From Stictocephala bisonia (taxonomy: Eukaryota; Arthropoda; Insecta; Hemiptera; Membracidae), in NCBI GenBank assembly GCA_035578905.1, contig JAQJVL010000122.1, positions 1,967,066-2,031,065 of the forward strand: a stretch of DNA of 64,000 nt, written 5' to 3'. Shown here one piece after another: positions 49,701 to 55,429 of the stretch. Within the stretch, counting starts at the first letter, position 1. Each line of letters opens with the position of its first letter. A program made the translations under genes and the position numbers. Under the pieces are notes generated by a model. The model was not told the DNA's origin and made no database searches. It was given only the letters and a program-made list of their open reading frames with translations.

Positions 49701-52700
49701 TTACTCGTTTATAACGTAGCTTTGGCCAGCAAGTTTCACTCGATTGTAACGCAGCTTTGACCTGCAAGTTTTTACTCGTTTATAACGTAGCTTTGGCCAG
49801 TAAGTTTCACTCGTTTGTAACGCAGCTTTGACCTGCAAGTTTTACTCGTTTATAACGTAACTTTGACCTGCAAGTTTGACTCGTTTGTAACGCAACATTG
49901 ACCTGCAAGTTTCACTCGTTTGTAACGCAACTTTGACCTGCAAGTTTCACTCGATTGTAACGCAGCTTTGACCTGCAAGTTTTACTCGTTTGTAACGCAG
50001 CTTTGACCTGCAAGTTTCGCTTGTTTGTAACGCAACATTGACCTGCAAGTTTCACTCGTTTGTAACGCAGCTTTGACCTGCAAATTTCACTCGTTTGTAG
50101 CTTTGGCCTGCAAGTTTCACTCGTTTGTAACGGAGCTTTGACCTGCAAGTTTTTACTCGTTTATAACGTAGCTTTGGCCAGCAAGTTTCACTCGATTGTA
50201 ACGCAGCTTTGACCTGCAAGTTTTTACTCGTTTATAACGTAGCTTTGGCCAGTAAGTTTCACTCGTTTGTAACGCAGCTTTGACCTGTTAGTTTTACTCG
50301 TTTATAACGTAACTTTGACCTGCAAGTTTCACTCGTTTGTAACGCAACATTGACCTGCAAGTTTCACTCGTTTGTAACGCAACTTTGACCTGCAAGTTTC
50401 ACTCGATTGTAACGCAACTTTGACCTGCAAGTTTTACTCGTTTGTAACGCAGCTTTGACCTGCAAGTTTCGCTTGTTTGTAACGCAACATTGACCTGCAA
50501 GTTTCACTCATTTGTAACGCAACTTTGACCTGCAAGTTTCACTCGTTTGTAACGCAGCTTTGACCTGCAAGTTTCACTCGTTTGTAACGGAGCTTTGACC
50601 AGCAAGTTTCACTCGTTTGTAACGCAGCTTTGGCCAGCAAGTTTCACTCGTTTGTAACGCAGCTTTGACCTGCAAGTTTCACTCGTTTGTAACGCAGCTT
50701 TGACCTGCAAATTTCACTCGTTTGTGGCTTTGGCCTGCAAGTTTCACTCGTTTGTAACGGAGCTTTTACCAGCAAGTTTCACTCGTTTGTAACGCAGCTT
50801 TGGCCAGCAAGTTTCACTCGTTTGTAACGCAGCTTTGACCTGCAAGTTTTACTCGTTTATAACGTAGCTTTGACCTGCAAGTTTTACTCGTTTGTAACGC
50901 AGCTTTGACCTGCAAGTTTCACTCGTTTGTAACGCAACATTGACCTGCAAGTTTCACTCGTTTGTAACGCAGCTTTGACCAGCAAGTTTCAGTCGTTTGT
51001 AACGGAGCTTTGACCAGCAAGTTTCACTCGTTTGTAACGCAACTTTGGCCAGCAAGTTTCACTCGTTTGTAACGCAGCTTTGACCTGCAAGTTTCACTCG
51101 TTTGTAACGCAACATTGACCTGCAAGTTTCACTCGTTTGTAACGCAGCTTTGACCTGCAAGTTTCACTCGTTTGTAACGGAGCTTTGACCAGCAAGTTTC
51201 ACTCGTTTGTAACGCAGCTTTGACCTGCAAGTTTCACTCGTTTGTAACGCAGCTTTGACCTGCAAATTTCACTCGTTTGTAGCTTTGGCCTGCAAGTTTC
51301 ACTCGTTTGTAACGGAGCTTTTACCAGCAAGTTTCACTCGTTTGTAACGCAGCTTTGGCCAGCAAGTTTCACTCGTTTGTAACGCAGCTTTGACCTGCAG
51401 GTTTTACTCGTTTATAACGTAGCTTTGACCTGCAAGTTTTACTCGTTTGTAACGTAACTTTGACCTGCAAGTTTCACTCGTTTGTAACGCAACATTGACC
51501 TGCAAGTTTCACTCGTTTGTAACGCAGCTTTGACCTGCAAGTTTCACTCGTTTGTAACGGAGCTTTGACCAGCAAGTTTCACTCGTTTGTAACGCAACTT
51601 TGGCCAGCAAGTTTCACTCGTTTGTAACGCAGCTTTGACCTGCAAGTTTCACTCGTTTGTAACGCAACATTGACCTGCAAGTTTCACTCGTTTGTAACGG
51701 AGCTTTGACCAGCAAGTTTCACTCGTTTGTAACGCAACTTTGGCCAGCAAGTTTCACTCGTTTGTAACGCAGCTTTGACCTGAAAGTTTTACTCGTTTGT
51801 AACGCAGCTTTGACCTGCAAGTTTCACTCGTTTGTAACGCAGCTTTGACCAGCAAGTTTCAGTCGTTTGTAACACAGCTTTGACCTGTCATTCAATTGTA
51901 ACGTAGCTTTGACCAGTGAATAAGCAGAATACACTGAATCTGCATTAATGTAATTTTCCACGAGATAATATGTTAAGGACTCTCCCCCTTCTCTTGTTTT
52001 TGTGAATGCGATACCTAGACTTTATACAAAGCGTCCATTGTTGATATAAAATATTTCTCCTCAGATGACATGAGTAGGTAAGATGACTTGTGTAGGTCAT
52101 TCATGTAATTAGTTAATTTAATACATATGAAAAACACATAAAGCCGTCCTTTCTACAATTATTTTATCCACTAAGATCCGGACCTGGTTTAATATAATTC
52201 CACTTAACCGGCAAGATGCTGATTACAAATTTCCCAAGTTTCCGATGCAGGCTAAATGGGATGAGAAGGTTTAGATGGAGTGAAATAGAATAATTTTTTA
52301 GTTCTTAACAGTGTTACAAAACACTCTCGTAATAGTAGAAAAGTAGTAATTGCCCACCCACTCTAATACATGTACACTCGAAGTACTAAATGGCTGCACC
52401 CTCGTGCCATAAACACATAGGTCAAGGTACTATCACGCTTGGCACACTAATACTGGATTATTGATAATTATCACATTGTAAAAAAAATAGCAGAATTTTT
52501 TAAAATTAGGACTTTGGGCGCATTTTTCCATAACTATACTGGTAAAGTTTATGGATATTCATATACAGTAATCCTTTGATTTAACGTACTTAGAATTTAA
52601 CGGACAGCTTAGAGCTGCATTACAGTATCAAACATTTTATATATCACGGAATTAAGGCTATTAAGAATTTTATAAAACAACTGTAATTAATAAAATGTGT

Positions 52701-54412
52701 AGGTTTATACAATATTGATTTGTATATATTTCATTAATCTTGGAGTTAACTATTAGCTGGCAGCATCACAGTTAGTTTTGATAAAGGTGTGGCAATCTCA
52801 TAAAAGGTTGAGGTGAGTTCACCCTGATTTAACGGACTAGAGTATGTCACATATAGTCCGTTCAATCGAGGGTTTACTGTAGGTTTGTAATTGTAATTCA
52901 AATAAAATGGCTTTACTTTTGAAAGTATCTCTATCTTTCACTAATATTGACATGATTGACATCCCTATCAAAATTATTAAAATTAATGTTAATTTTTTGG
53001 ATTATTCAAATTTTTGTATAAAGATGATAGAAGATTTTATCATACTTTATCCTATCAATAATATAATTTTAAGGTTTAGATAAAACAAATTAACATTAAC
53101 GTTCCTTTCGAAACTGAGAAGCTGCTTTCCTATAAAACTTCCTTACTAACGTTCATGTACAAAATTTTACGTTGACAAGTACATTGCAAACGTAGGCTTT
53201 GATGCTGGGGACATTATTCTTTGCCATCAACATGATTTCCTCCTGTGATTCAAAAAAATTCAAAGAGTAGCTTCTACTCAGGGAGACATCTCGTCCCATT
53301 TATAGGCCTCAGTGGCTCCTCTCCATAATTATCACATAATTATGGGTGAGCGGAATTCATAAATCTCGTAGGTTTCTCGAATGTTACAGATTTTAATTCA
53401 GAAATAATAAAATGAAAACTAGTTTATAATAAGTAATCAACTTTATCCAGATAATTCCCCCGAGGAATCATATAAGTTCCATACAGCTCGCACATGCTTG
53501 CTTAAATAATAATTATTAATCAATATTTCCTTCGATGAAAAATCTGGAACTACCCCCAAAACAGTAATCTCAACATGGTACACTTTCTAAAAATTTTATT
53601 TCGTCCATTGCAATAGTCACTAATTAAATAGTACAGTAGCCTAATTACGTGAAAAGGTAGTTGGACGTAATGATGGCAAATGTCCAACTACCTTTGTCTC
53701 CCTCATCTGATACTCCATCATTAACAAATTTCAAAAACAAAGTAGCCTAATGACAGAAATGCAATATTGTTACCTCCATGGAGCATATGTAGGCTGTAGG
53801 CCCCTATATGTACCGACAAACTAATTAATAAACGTTCATCAAAGACTATAAACGATAGACAAAGAATAAGTTTGATACATAATTTCATCTTGACCCTAAA
53901 AGCACTTAGAGGAAAGATTTTCCTTATATTTTTCCTCCCGTCCCACTCTCTTCTAAAATTGAAAACAACATCCCATTAGAAAAGCGTTAATGAAAAAAAC
54001 TCATAACACTAATAATATAAAAAAATTTTGTATGTATTCAACTGTCCATATTAGTTGGACATTTGAATTGGATAGTTACCCAAATTTCATTGCAATATTA
54101 CACCGTTTATTTTAAAACCAATTTATTGTGTTTTATACTAAGAAAATGCATACACCTTGTGTGGTAAAAACACAATTAACTATTGTAAACCTGCATCTAA
54201 GAATCTATGTAAAAATATTATATACAAAAACCAATATTTAAGTTTAATTATGTGTTTGAAACCGAAATTCTATTTTGTGAAATATTCCCTAAGTAAGAAG
54301 TACACATTAACAACAATAAACAATAATCTAAGCAAATGCTAAGCATAAGCATCAAGAACAGCAGGTTTTAGCTTACTGCTACAAGTAGAATGATGAGTAC
54401 TTATATATGTAT

Positions 54413-54495
<83 letters not shown>

Positions 54496-54769
54496 ATTAC
54501 AAATACTGCTAAAAATATATAAAATCCAAACAGGCTACGAAATTGAAGGATCTACAGTACTTCACCAAAAACAATTAAAAATCATCTTTATCAAGTTAAA
54601 AGCCAAAGTTACCTAGGCCCATGGAGGCGACGCTGAGGAAGGCGAGGACTAAAGTTAGCAGTGCCATGACCACCCGGAGGCCTGGAGAGTATTGTGATGT
54701 CGACGAGATGACCCGGGCCAGCCTTGCGGCTTTGTTTGCTCTGTCAACATGCGGGTGGTCTGACGCCAT
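19657..54769 (-). CDS. NRF-6-like multi-pass acyltransferase-3 protein (whole gene, 14 coding exons)
   Basis: Joining the 14 exons listed below gives an uninterrupted 730-residue reading frame (2193 nt with stop); all 13 introns are GT-AG with matching phases. Residues 32-49 are strongly hydrophobic (signal peptide or anchor). Residues about 53-235 form the NRF domain, with six cysteines at about 106, 152, 167, 201, 206 and 233. Residues about 300-700 form an acyltransferase-3 domain with the GLR...VLGHR motif (His about 320), a VEIFFLMSG helix and TWYLSMDMQ. The family is named from C. elegans nrf-6/ndg-4, tied to uptake of lipids and drugs; arthropods have many paralogues whose acyl substrates are mostly unknown. 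It is expected to sit in a cell membrane with about ten helices. Introns run from 263 to 8914 bp and are full of mobile DNA. Family assignment is firm; paralogue and substrate are not. Confidence 0.93.
19813..19826. repeat. Poly(C) tract in intron 13
   Basis: A run of about 14 C in the last intron. Confidence 0.85.
20533..20641 (-). CDS. NRF-6-like gene, coding exon 13
   Basis: Residues 669-704, with the last membrane helix and EAPFWEISRWLYSP, the family's E-x-P-x-x-x-L-E region. Acceptor TTTACAG, donor GTAATG. Confidence 0.92.
21735..21985. mobile_element. Near-perfect foldback in intron 12
   Basis: Arms of about 105-115 bp (21753-21857 and 21880-21985) joined by an A/T spacer, flanked by TA repeats. 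Each arm contains AACTGATGATGGTCTTTC and AATCGATTT in opposite orientation; the plus-strand arm reads CTGATGATGGTCTTTCGAGA then CAGAAATCG. No coding content. Confidence 0.9.
22082..22224 (-). CDS. NRF-6-like gene, coding exon 12
   Basis: Residues 621-668, with LLSWRGFRPLATLSYGVYLTH matching the family's FLSW...PL..LSY..YL.H block, a second conserved histidine region. Acceptor GTTCTAG, donor GTAAGA. Phase 1 in and 0 out agree with both neighbours. Confidence 0.92.
22225..23925. other. Intron 11, distal part without assignable features
   Basis: AT-rich sequence with a short GATAA microrepeat near 22706. A CT-rich patch at 22830-23010 may be an old retroposon scrap. Nothing firm. Confidence 0.4.
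23930..24055 (-). mobile_element. SINE family C, reverse copy
   Basis: On the minus strand: GGCATAGTGGCTCAGTGTCT (box A region), AAGATTCGAATCCCC (box B), then GTACTTCACAAGCTGAATAA and CACAGGCCTGCAGACCC, matching 24830-25200. Confidence 0.7.
24430..24760 (+). mobile_element. tRNA-derived SINE, family D
   Basis: Box-A-like TGGATGAGTGGTCAAGG and box-B-like GGCTTGATCCTGGCC with tRNA spacing, followed by about 250 bp of unrelated body. No other full copy was seen in this window. Confidence 0.5.
24830..25200 (+). mobile_element. SINE family C interrupted by a foldback element
   Basis: The head GTGGCTCAGTGGCTAAGGC plus AAGTTCGATTCTCC is followed by TTGTTGAATAAA. That word recurs after the foldback at 25138, where the SINE body resumes with CACACAGGCCTGCAGAACC and an A-rich tail. 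Without the interruption it aligns with 9240-9395. Confidence 0.75.
24931..25099. mobile_element. Foldback (about 82-bp arms) inserted in a SINE
   Basis: CAACTAGTTCTTCCGGTGTC at the left returns as its reverse complement at the right. The arms meet at GATG-TGG-CATC near 25010-25018. Only a few mismatches separate the arms, so it is young or kept similar by conversion. Contains ACGTTTCGCCCATGCTACG and GGGTGAAACATCTGG. Confidence 0.9.
25377..25566 (-). CDS. NRF-6-like gene, coding exon 11
   Basis: Residues 558-620, with two membrane helices (WFISVFLCLAAVYSI and FSLGIAGVILLCYG) around a loop containing LHIALHRNVF. Acceptor GTCCCCAG, donor GTAAGT; it leaves one base. Confidence 0.92.
25640..26469. 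other. Intron 10, AT-rich
   Basis: No features recognised apart from A/T-rich sequence. Confidence 0.4.
26470..26608 (-). CDS. NRF-6-like gene, coding exon 10
   Basis: Residues 511-557, with YVKTHVRAASWLTGMALGY, the family's K-x-x-x-R-A-x-x-[YW]-x-x-G motif, then a basic loop. Acceptor TTTATCAG, donor GTAATT; it ends in phase 0. Confidence 0.93.
26880..27578 (+). mobile_element. Helitron-like sequence ending in CTAG
   Basis: The right end reads GAGCGCAGTGAGTGACGAGG then TTGCAGGGGTGTCTCCTAG, the family 3' terminus also seen at 28763 and 62524, but here the hairpin just before AGGGG is deleted. Upstream, CTCTTATTTCTTGACCAA is repeated near 28570 as CCTTATTTCTTGATCAA, suggesting both belong to related copies. 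The 5' end is not defined. Confidence 0.4.
27720..27975. repeat. Interspersed repeat shared with 30960-31400
   Basis: TGTGCTGCTATCTA, TTTCAAGTAAGTGCT and AGACAGAGAG ... GAACAGTCTTCTTG reappear in diverged form in intron 8 at 30970-31380. Family unknown. Confidence 0.5.
28114..28520. mobile_element. MITE with ATGGAAACG terminal repeats, copy 1
   Basis: Begins AAAAATGGAAACGATTTCAC and ends with the inverted form (GTTGTAACAGCGTTACTATA). The body (CCATAAAGTATAATTTCTTA, AATATTGTTCAAATTAGTTA, GGCTCTGGAAAGGATAA) is shared with 47285-47650. No transposase; TA-rich flanks fit a Tc1/mariner-type derivative. Confidence 0.75.
28530..28763 (+). mobile_element. Helitron-like 3' end with hairpin and CTAG
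   Basis: GCAAGCTAAGCGTGC, a short imperfect hairpin, is followed by TGGGGAGTCCC and CTAG at 28760-28763, then T. This is the layout of Helitron 3' ends (hairpin, about 11 bases, CTRR, insertion before T). A GC-rich GGCCGAAGGCCGAGG precedes it. Confidence 0.55.
29104..29291 (-). CDS. NRF-6-like gene, coding exon 9
   Basis: Residues 449-510, beginning CLLQTWYLSMDMQLYVLAP, which matches the strongly conserved W-Y-L-x-x-D-x-Q motif, followed by two hydrophobic segments. Acceptor CTGTTCAG, donor GTATGT; it leaves two bases. Confidence 0.93.
29640..29935 (+). mobile_element. SINE family A
   Basis: The head AGTAGCGTAGTTAGTTG and CTCAATTGGATCCCAATCAG matches the minus-strand head at 16560-16660. 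The body TTTGTCATTGGGCTATTAAT and GGCCTTAGTTTGTAACAATG follows, ending in an ATTC-rich tail. Confidence 0.75.
30500..30850 (-). mobile_element. SINE family B, full-length-like
   Basis: TACATATGAGACGCCAACAC, TTCAACTGTTCCTCAGAAAG, ACGTGGAATCCGAACCACG (a box-B-like GGTTCGGATTCC on the minus strand), CTTCTCTAGTAGTGTCCACG and GCGGACGCCATG. Its first 60 bases are almost identical to the copy at 33550. Confidence 0.75.
30960..31400. repeat. Interspersed repeat with tRNA-like insert
   Basis: Diverged copy of 27720-27975, split by a piece whose minus strand reads TAGCCTAGTGGTTAGCACTC and CACGGGTTCAAATTCCGGG (31130-31200), good box A and box B matches of a further tRNA-derived SINE. Confidence 0.5.
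31777..31945 (-). CDS. NRF-6-like gene, coding exon 8
   Basis: Residues 392-448. The split Arg codon joins to LTP, giving the family's R-x-x-R-L-x-P context, then a membrane helix and the conserved ADYWWSSLLFISNYV. The acceptor AACAG lies inside a longer open frame but is the only phase-compatible choice. Donor GTGAGT. Confidence 0.9.
32365..32525 (-). CDS. NRF-6-like gene, coding exon 7
   Basis: Residues 339-391, with the family helix VEIFFLMSGCLLTYHFL and the basic tail FYYKRYM. Acceptor GTTGCAG; the donor GTAGTA is weak. It is separated from exon 6 by the 4.8-kb intron that hosts a Gypsy element. Confidence 0.93.
32586..32865 (+). repeat. 5' LTR-like region of the Gypsy element
   Basis: Starts TGTAATATATTG, like the segment following the 3' purine tract, and ends just before a TGGCGACGA primer-binding-like site. 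It contains AATAAACTG and a GC-rich middle. The exact right border is uncertain. Confidence 0.5.
33131..33549 (+). pseudogene. Gypsy gag remnant
   Basis: Begins ATGGCTACAATCGG; the product has YFDSSEES then YIERFELFCECN, the opening of Gypsy-type gag. Frameshifted continuations carry a KTYNLLKDLLTPKKPANKS-like stretch, and DKLPDYLRDRLVSGI near 33480-33520. It has several stops and at least two shifts, and is cut at 33549 by a SINE. The nucleocapsid zinc knuckle expected downstream was not found. Confidence 0.7.
33550..33975 (-). mobile_element. SINE family B inserted in Gypsy gag
   Basis: CTTACATATGAGACGCCGAC through GCACTGCGCCACCAGTTCCGAC matches 30500-30850 closely, and gag-like sequence stops at its border, so it landed after the Gypsy element. 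Confidence 0.75.
34300..34855 (+). pseudogene. Gypsy pol remnant: protease and start of RT
   Basis: Retropepsin motif FEVDSGAWASVIS (DSGA catalytic site) about 15 residues into the open frame, then LLGRDWV. The link and beginning of reverse transcriptase follow (PKYHKPRAIPFALRDKV), ending in a stop at 34853. The frame is intact for about 170 codons. Confidence 0.85.
34856..35455 (+). pseudogene. Gypsy pol remnant: reverse transcriptase
   Basis: After a shift, ELKRLEAEGIT and the WGTPIVPV motif appear in broken frames. From 35040 an open frame has FSIIDLLQAYQQL, APGLFQITIEQTL and the catalytic box FLDD (FLDDVIITGRD, in place of the usual YLDD), followed by KCEFFKGNIEYLGFVI. It stops at 35451. 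Confidence 0.88.
35456..36343 (+). pseudogene. Gypsy pol remnant: RNase H and C-terminal tail, integrase lost
   Basis: FLGLVNYSSKFV (thumb and connection), then FQAIKNKLVSAEVLAHYD, LACDVLSCGIAAVLSQ and LSRLPLP mark RNase H, with frameshifts at about 35575 and 35830. The frame then passes directly into a Pro/Thr-rich tail (36150-36340). The HHCC and DDE integrase motifs are absent, so about 1.3 kb was deleted between 36100 and 36180. The tail's last codons are split by the Harbinger insertion. Confidence 0.8.
36344..36913 (-). mobile_element. PIF/Harbinger deletion derivative (570 bp)
   Basis: Terminal inverted repeats of about 37 bp (AGGCTCGGTCACACTGAGCG at the left; its inverse with one or two changes at the right), flanked by a TAA target duplication (36341-36343 and 36914-36916), the Harbinger signature. 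Inside is only the N-terminal part of a HARBI1-like transposase on the minus strand. The arms beyond the TIR remain partly complementary. Confidence 0.92.
36497..36805 (-). pseudogene. HARBI1-like transposase N-terminus
   Basis: A 102-codon frame with KWVHDWIGRRGKFGASATLM then KELASEDPQSYFNIMRLSLP and KFNELL, matching the domain that precedes the DDE nuclease in Harbinger transposases. The first about 35 residues contain fragments of a different register, and the DDE domain is wholly absent, so the element cannot move itself. Confidence 0.85.
36914..37149 (+). pseudogene. Gypsy 3' end: last codons, UTR and polypurine tract
   Basis: After the TAA duplication the Gypsy tail resumes with a short basic segment and a stop at about 36943, then AT-rich UTR, then AAAGGGGGAGGAA. 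Confidence 0.7.
37168..37218. repeat. 19-bp perfect inverted repeat at the Gypsy 3' border
   Basis: TTATTAACAATTTATAATT, spacer TAATAG, then its exact complement. It lies where the 3' LTR should continue, so it could be a tiny MITE or the product of the LTR deletion. Confidence 0.8.
37315..37508 (-). CDS. NRF-6-like gene, coding exon 6
   Basis: Residues 274-338, opening the acyltransferase-3 domain with FSAYTNLRNLF, LNMLDGLRVFAIYWIVLGHR and a luminal loop. The His of LGHR (about 320) matches the conserved, probably catalytic histidine of the family. Acceptor TTACCAG, donor GTATAA; it ends in phase 0. Confidence 0.93.
37772..37845 (-). CDS. NRF-6-like gene, coding exon 5
   Basis: A 74-bp exon for residues 249-273: a single membrane helix (IFAVLFLVVFLSTCYDYAI) followed by a polar turn. 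Acceptor GTTTCAG, donor GTAAGA. Phases 2 in and 1 out agree with both neighbours. Confidence 0.9.
38571..38761 (-). CDS. NRF-6-like gene, coding exon 4
   Basis: Residues 186-248, containing the hallmark FSTCVPSSCS motif that closes the NRF domain, plus a further cysteine in PSDCSVRG. It runs into the first membrane helix of the acyltransferase part. Acceptor AATTTAG, donor GTACGT; it leaves two bases. Confidence 0.92.
39076..39515. repeat. 40-bp minisatellite, about 11 nearly identical copies (intron 3)
   Basis: Units of AATGGGCTGTTTAGATGTAC then CCGCTACCCTGCCCAGTTAT. Copies 3-11 are almost invariant, showing recent expansion. GC content is far above the intron background. Confidence 0.97.
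39985..40128 (-). pseudogene. LINE (jockey-like) reverse transcriptase fragment
   Basis: On the minus strand, CMEIEKVSEIKYLGLIID followed by SWKSHINKIKPE matches the conserved K-Y-L-G-[VI]-x-[IF]-D...W..HI segment at the end of non-LTR RT domains. It ends at a stop, and the 5' side runs into the 90-bp repeat. Confidence 0.7.
40115..40860. repeat. 90-bp minisatellite, about 8 copies (intron 3)
   Basis: CGTTGTAGCAGATTAAAGTC recurs every 90 bases. Because 90 is a multiple of three, long open frames run on both strands, including a 176-codon minus-strand frame of 30-residue units (VEEEVDFNLLQRRE...). The repeat starts within the LINE RT fragment (the boundary phrase ATTTTCCTTATCAAAACAAAG is shared), so it grew from LINE sequence rather than from a gene. 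Confidence 0.93.
41768..41815. repeat. A-rich tract
   Basis: A-runs broken by single C bases in intron 3, possibly the tail of an unrecognised retroposon. Confidence 0.8.
41956..42131 (-). CDS. NRF-6-like gene, coding exon 3
   Basis: Residues 127-185, continuing exon 2 with MMDASSKLEAG, the family's K-M-x-DA-x-x-K motif, then LGSYDECLSG and GQFQGQLCVV with two NRF cysteines (about 152 and 167). Acceptor GTTACAG. The donor is GTCTGT, a poor match to consensus, so efficiency or alternative use here is worth noting. It ends in phase 0. Confidence 0.9.
42306..42416 (-). other. Orphan exon-like segment next to NRF-6-like exon 3
   Basis: On the minus strand, 175 bp upstream of exon 3, an open segment reads ADSKLYMGNIPLGVV then VRDWGCGRLGAVYLTMG and ends exactly at a perfect GTAAGT donor. 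With the acceptor before 42416 it is 111 bp and symmetric in phase (1-1), so it could be a cassette. An earlier AG before 42435 gives 130 bp and breaks the frame. Including it would split the conserved LWAIK-MDASSK junction, so the main transcript should skip it. It is GC-richer than its intron. It may be an alternative exon, a decayed duplicate or an unrelated exon; the peptide was not recognised. Confidence 0.3.
42735..43442 (+). pseudogene. Unidentified degraded protein-coding remnant in intron 2
   Basis: Three coding-like blocks follow each other on the plus strand in different frames. At 42735 comes KGCRVPKPVSTVIPKKLNF then TQRMFAKLLEVVKMTPNEL and a stop. At 43039 comes KDLPIVFTTEGPLDTKL then NKHGTRYFYEAIV and a stop. 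At 43190-43440 comes LIGKYLRSPAVQMCWEMKR, NYLTPAGGRLPDYGMEVDEF and WIINIHKLLPHV with a final stop. Base composition is higher in GC than the intron, and the amino-acid use looks like real protein. I do not recognise the family. A transposon protein or an endogenous viral protein with frameshifts is plausible; it is not on the host-gene strand. Confidence 0.4.
44141..44260. repeat. 35-bp minisatellite, 3.4 copies (intron 2)
   Basis: TTGATACATTCAACAGTGTG then AATGATGTGAATAAG repeated at 44141, 44176, 44211 and partly 44246. Unrelated in sequence to the 35-bp array at 49.6 kb. Confidence 0.93.
44261..45476. other. Intron 2, possible old transposon debris
   Basis: 44280-45080 has moderate GC and phrases such as AAGAAATGCGGGAAATTTG, with short open frames on the minus strand, suggesting a decayed DNA-transposon or pseudogene body. 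No motif could be assigned. Confidence 0.3.
45477..45698 (-). CDS. NRF-6-like gene, coding exon 2
   Basis: Residues 53-126, the start of the NRF domain, with the first domain cysteine in NPKCANHS (Cys about 106) and the family-typical end LEDQLWAIK. Acceptor TGTACAG, donor GTAAGT, phase 1 in and out. Intron 1 upstream is 8.9 kb, the longest in the gene. Confidence 0.9.
45699..46640. other. Intron 1, proximal part
   Basis: AT-rich with no recognisable feature. Confidence 0.4.
46645..47055 (-). mobile_element. SINE family B
   Basis: GACGCCGATCGTAGAGATAG, TCAACTGTTCCTCAGAAAGA, ACGTGGAATTCAAACCACGC, GCGGACGCCGTGTTAG and the terminal ACCACCAGTGCCGACAATG; it aligns over its whole length with 33550-33975. 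Confidence 0.75.
47285..47650. mobile_element. MITE with ATGGAAACG terminal repeats, copy 2
   Basis: Inverted ends AAATATGGAAACGCTTTTAC (left) and GTGAAAGCGTTTCCATATTT (right), about 24 bp with one or two mismatches. The body is shared with 28114-28520. No coding capacity is evident; the minus-strand open frame over it is incidental. Confidence 0.85.
47655..49390. other. Intron 1, AT-rich stretch
   Basis: No genes or known repeats seen. Confidence 0.4.
49395..49482. repeat. GGACACT heptamer microsatellite, about 12 copies
   Basis: Twelve or so copies of GGACACT, with one ACTAGAC variant near the right end. Confidence 0.97.
49640..51915. repeat. 35-bp satellite, about 65 copies (intron 1)
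   Basis: The unit is GTTTCACTCGTTTGTAACGC then AGCTTTGACCTGCAA. Variants recur in ordered blocks (GGCCAGCAA ends, CAACATTGACC, GGAGCTTTGACCAGC, and a short form TTTGTAGCTTTGGCC), showing higher-order duplication of several monomers at once. Contiguous units without spacers exclude a CRISPR-like array. It lies inside the longest intron of the NRF-6-like gene. Confidence 0.97.
51916..52563. other. Intron 1, unassigned
   Basis: No recognisable features. Confidence 0.4.
52566..52879. mobile_element. pogo/Tigger-type MITE (314 bp)
   Basis: Left end CAGTAATCCTTTGATTTAAC, right end (inverted) CAGTAAACCCTCGATTGAAC, flanked by TA on both sides (52564-52565 and 52880-52881). An inner TTTAACGGAC repeats at both ends. 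This is the layout of Tigger-like elements; no transposase frame remains. Confidence 0.85.
52882..54405. other. Intron 1, unassigned, with a 14-bp hairpin
   Basis: At 53654-53695, AAAGGTAGTTGGAC is followed 14 bases later by its exact complement. GTTGGACATTTGAATTGG near 54052 partly repeats this. Otherwise featureless. Confidence 0.5.
54412..54493. repeat. (AC)n(AT)n microsatellite
   Basis: About 6 AC followed by about 35 AT dinucleotides, 120 bp downstream of the exon 1 donor in intron 1. Confidence 0.98.
54613..54769 (-). CDS. NRF-6-like gene, coding exon 1 (start)
   Basis: This encodes residues 1-52 and leaves one base for the next codon. The ATG at 54769-54767 is the first in frame after a TAG at 54778-54776, which fixes the start. 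The exon ends in a hydrophobic stretch (ALLTLVLAFLSVASMG) that reads as a signal peptide or signal anchor. A second Met at residue 35 directly precedes this stretch and would give a shorter, more classical signal peptide. The donor is GTAACT. The transcription start and any 5' non-coding exon were not determined. Confidence 0.82.
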
Positions 54770-54837
54770 GCGTAACTACCACCGTTGAAGTCTCCAAAAC
54801 AAACAGGATGCATGCAAACAGTAGGTGGCACCAGCCA

Positions 54838-54847
54838 CTTTATAAAG
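54838..54847 (-). promoter_or_regulatory. TATA-like box upstream of NRF-6-like exon 1
   Basis: CTTTATAAAG, about 70 bp upstream of the start codon on the minus strand, leaves room for a short 5' UTR. No clear initiator element was identified, and an upstream ATG near 54809 would lie in such a leader. Confidence 0.35.
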
Positions 54848-54849
54848 TA

Positions 54850-55425
54850 AGTTTATATCTGTTTGTAAGGGCAGCGTTGAGGTGGCTCTCAATGGTGTTG
54901 CAAACAAAAGAGAAAGTGAAAAGGAATTTAGGAGAACTTGATAACTGAGCTAACAAAACATGTCCTCTGACTGAGGCCAAACAGCCAATGTGTTCTCATC
55001 AGACTTGTTATAATTGAAGTGACTACTTCTTATGGCGGGCTATGGATAGATGTTTTCTACGGGGAAAACGCTTGTTTTGCGCCACAAAACGTTTTAATAC
55101 ATCTATTCACATTGTATTAGATATAATGGAAATTAAAATGAAGTAATTATTTCGCAAATTCAAGATTTTAGTGAAAATATTACCGAAAAATTATAGAACC
55201 TAATGTAGGCCCTAAAGGTTACTAATGAAAATACATAAATATATATTATTTAATATACAGAAGTCAGTGATCACTGTAATAAATAATATGCAGTGAATGT
55301 TACAAAAAATAATCGTTTTTATTTAAATGAATTCAATGTTATATATTATTTAAAAAATATTACAAAATAACTAATTAATAATTAGCAAACGTACTTTTTC
55401 AAGACATATAGTCGCAAAAGCTGTC
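54850..55425. other. Upstream flank of the NRF-6-like gene
   Basis: Promoter-side sequence; beyond the TATA-like box I see no clear element. Confidence 0.4.
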
Positions 55426-55429
55426 AATC

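Noticed and set aside
49640..51915. Looks at first like a CRISPR array because of 35-bp periodicity
   Set aside because: Units are contiguous with no unique spacers, there are no cas genes, and the setting is an insect-like intron.
54407..54616. 69-codon plus-strand frame with Tyr-Ile repeats
   Set aside because: It translates the AT microsatellite and the antisense of exon 1 flank.
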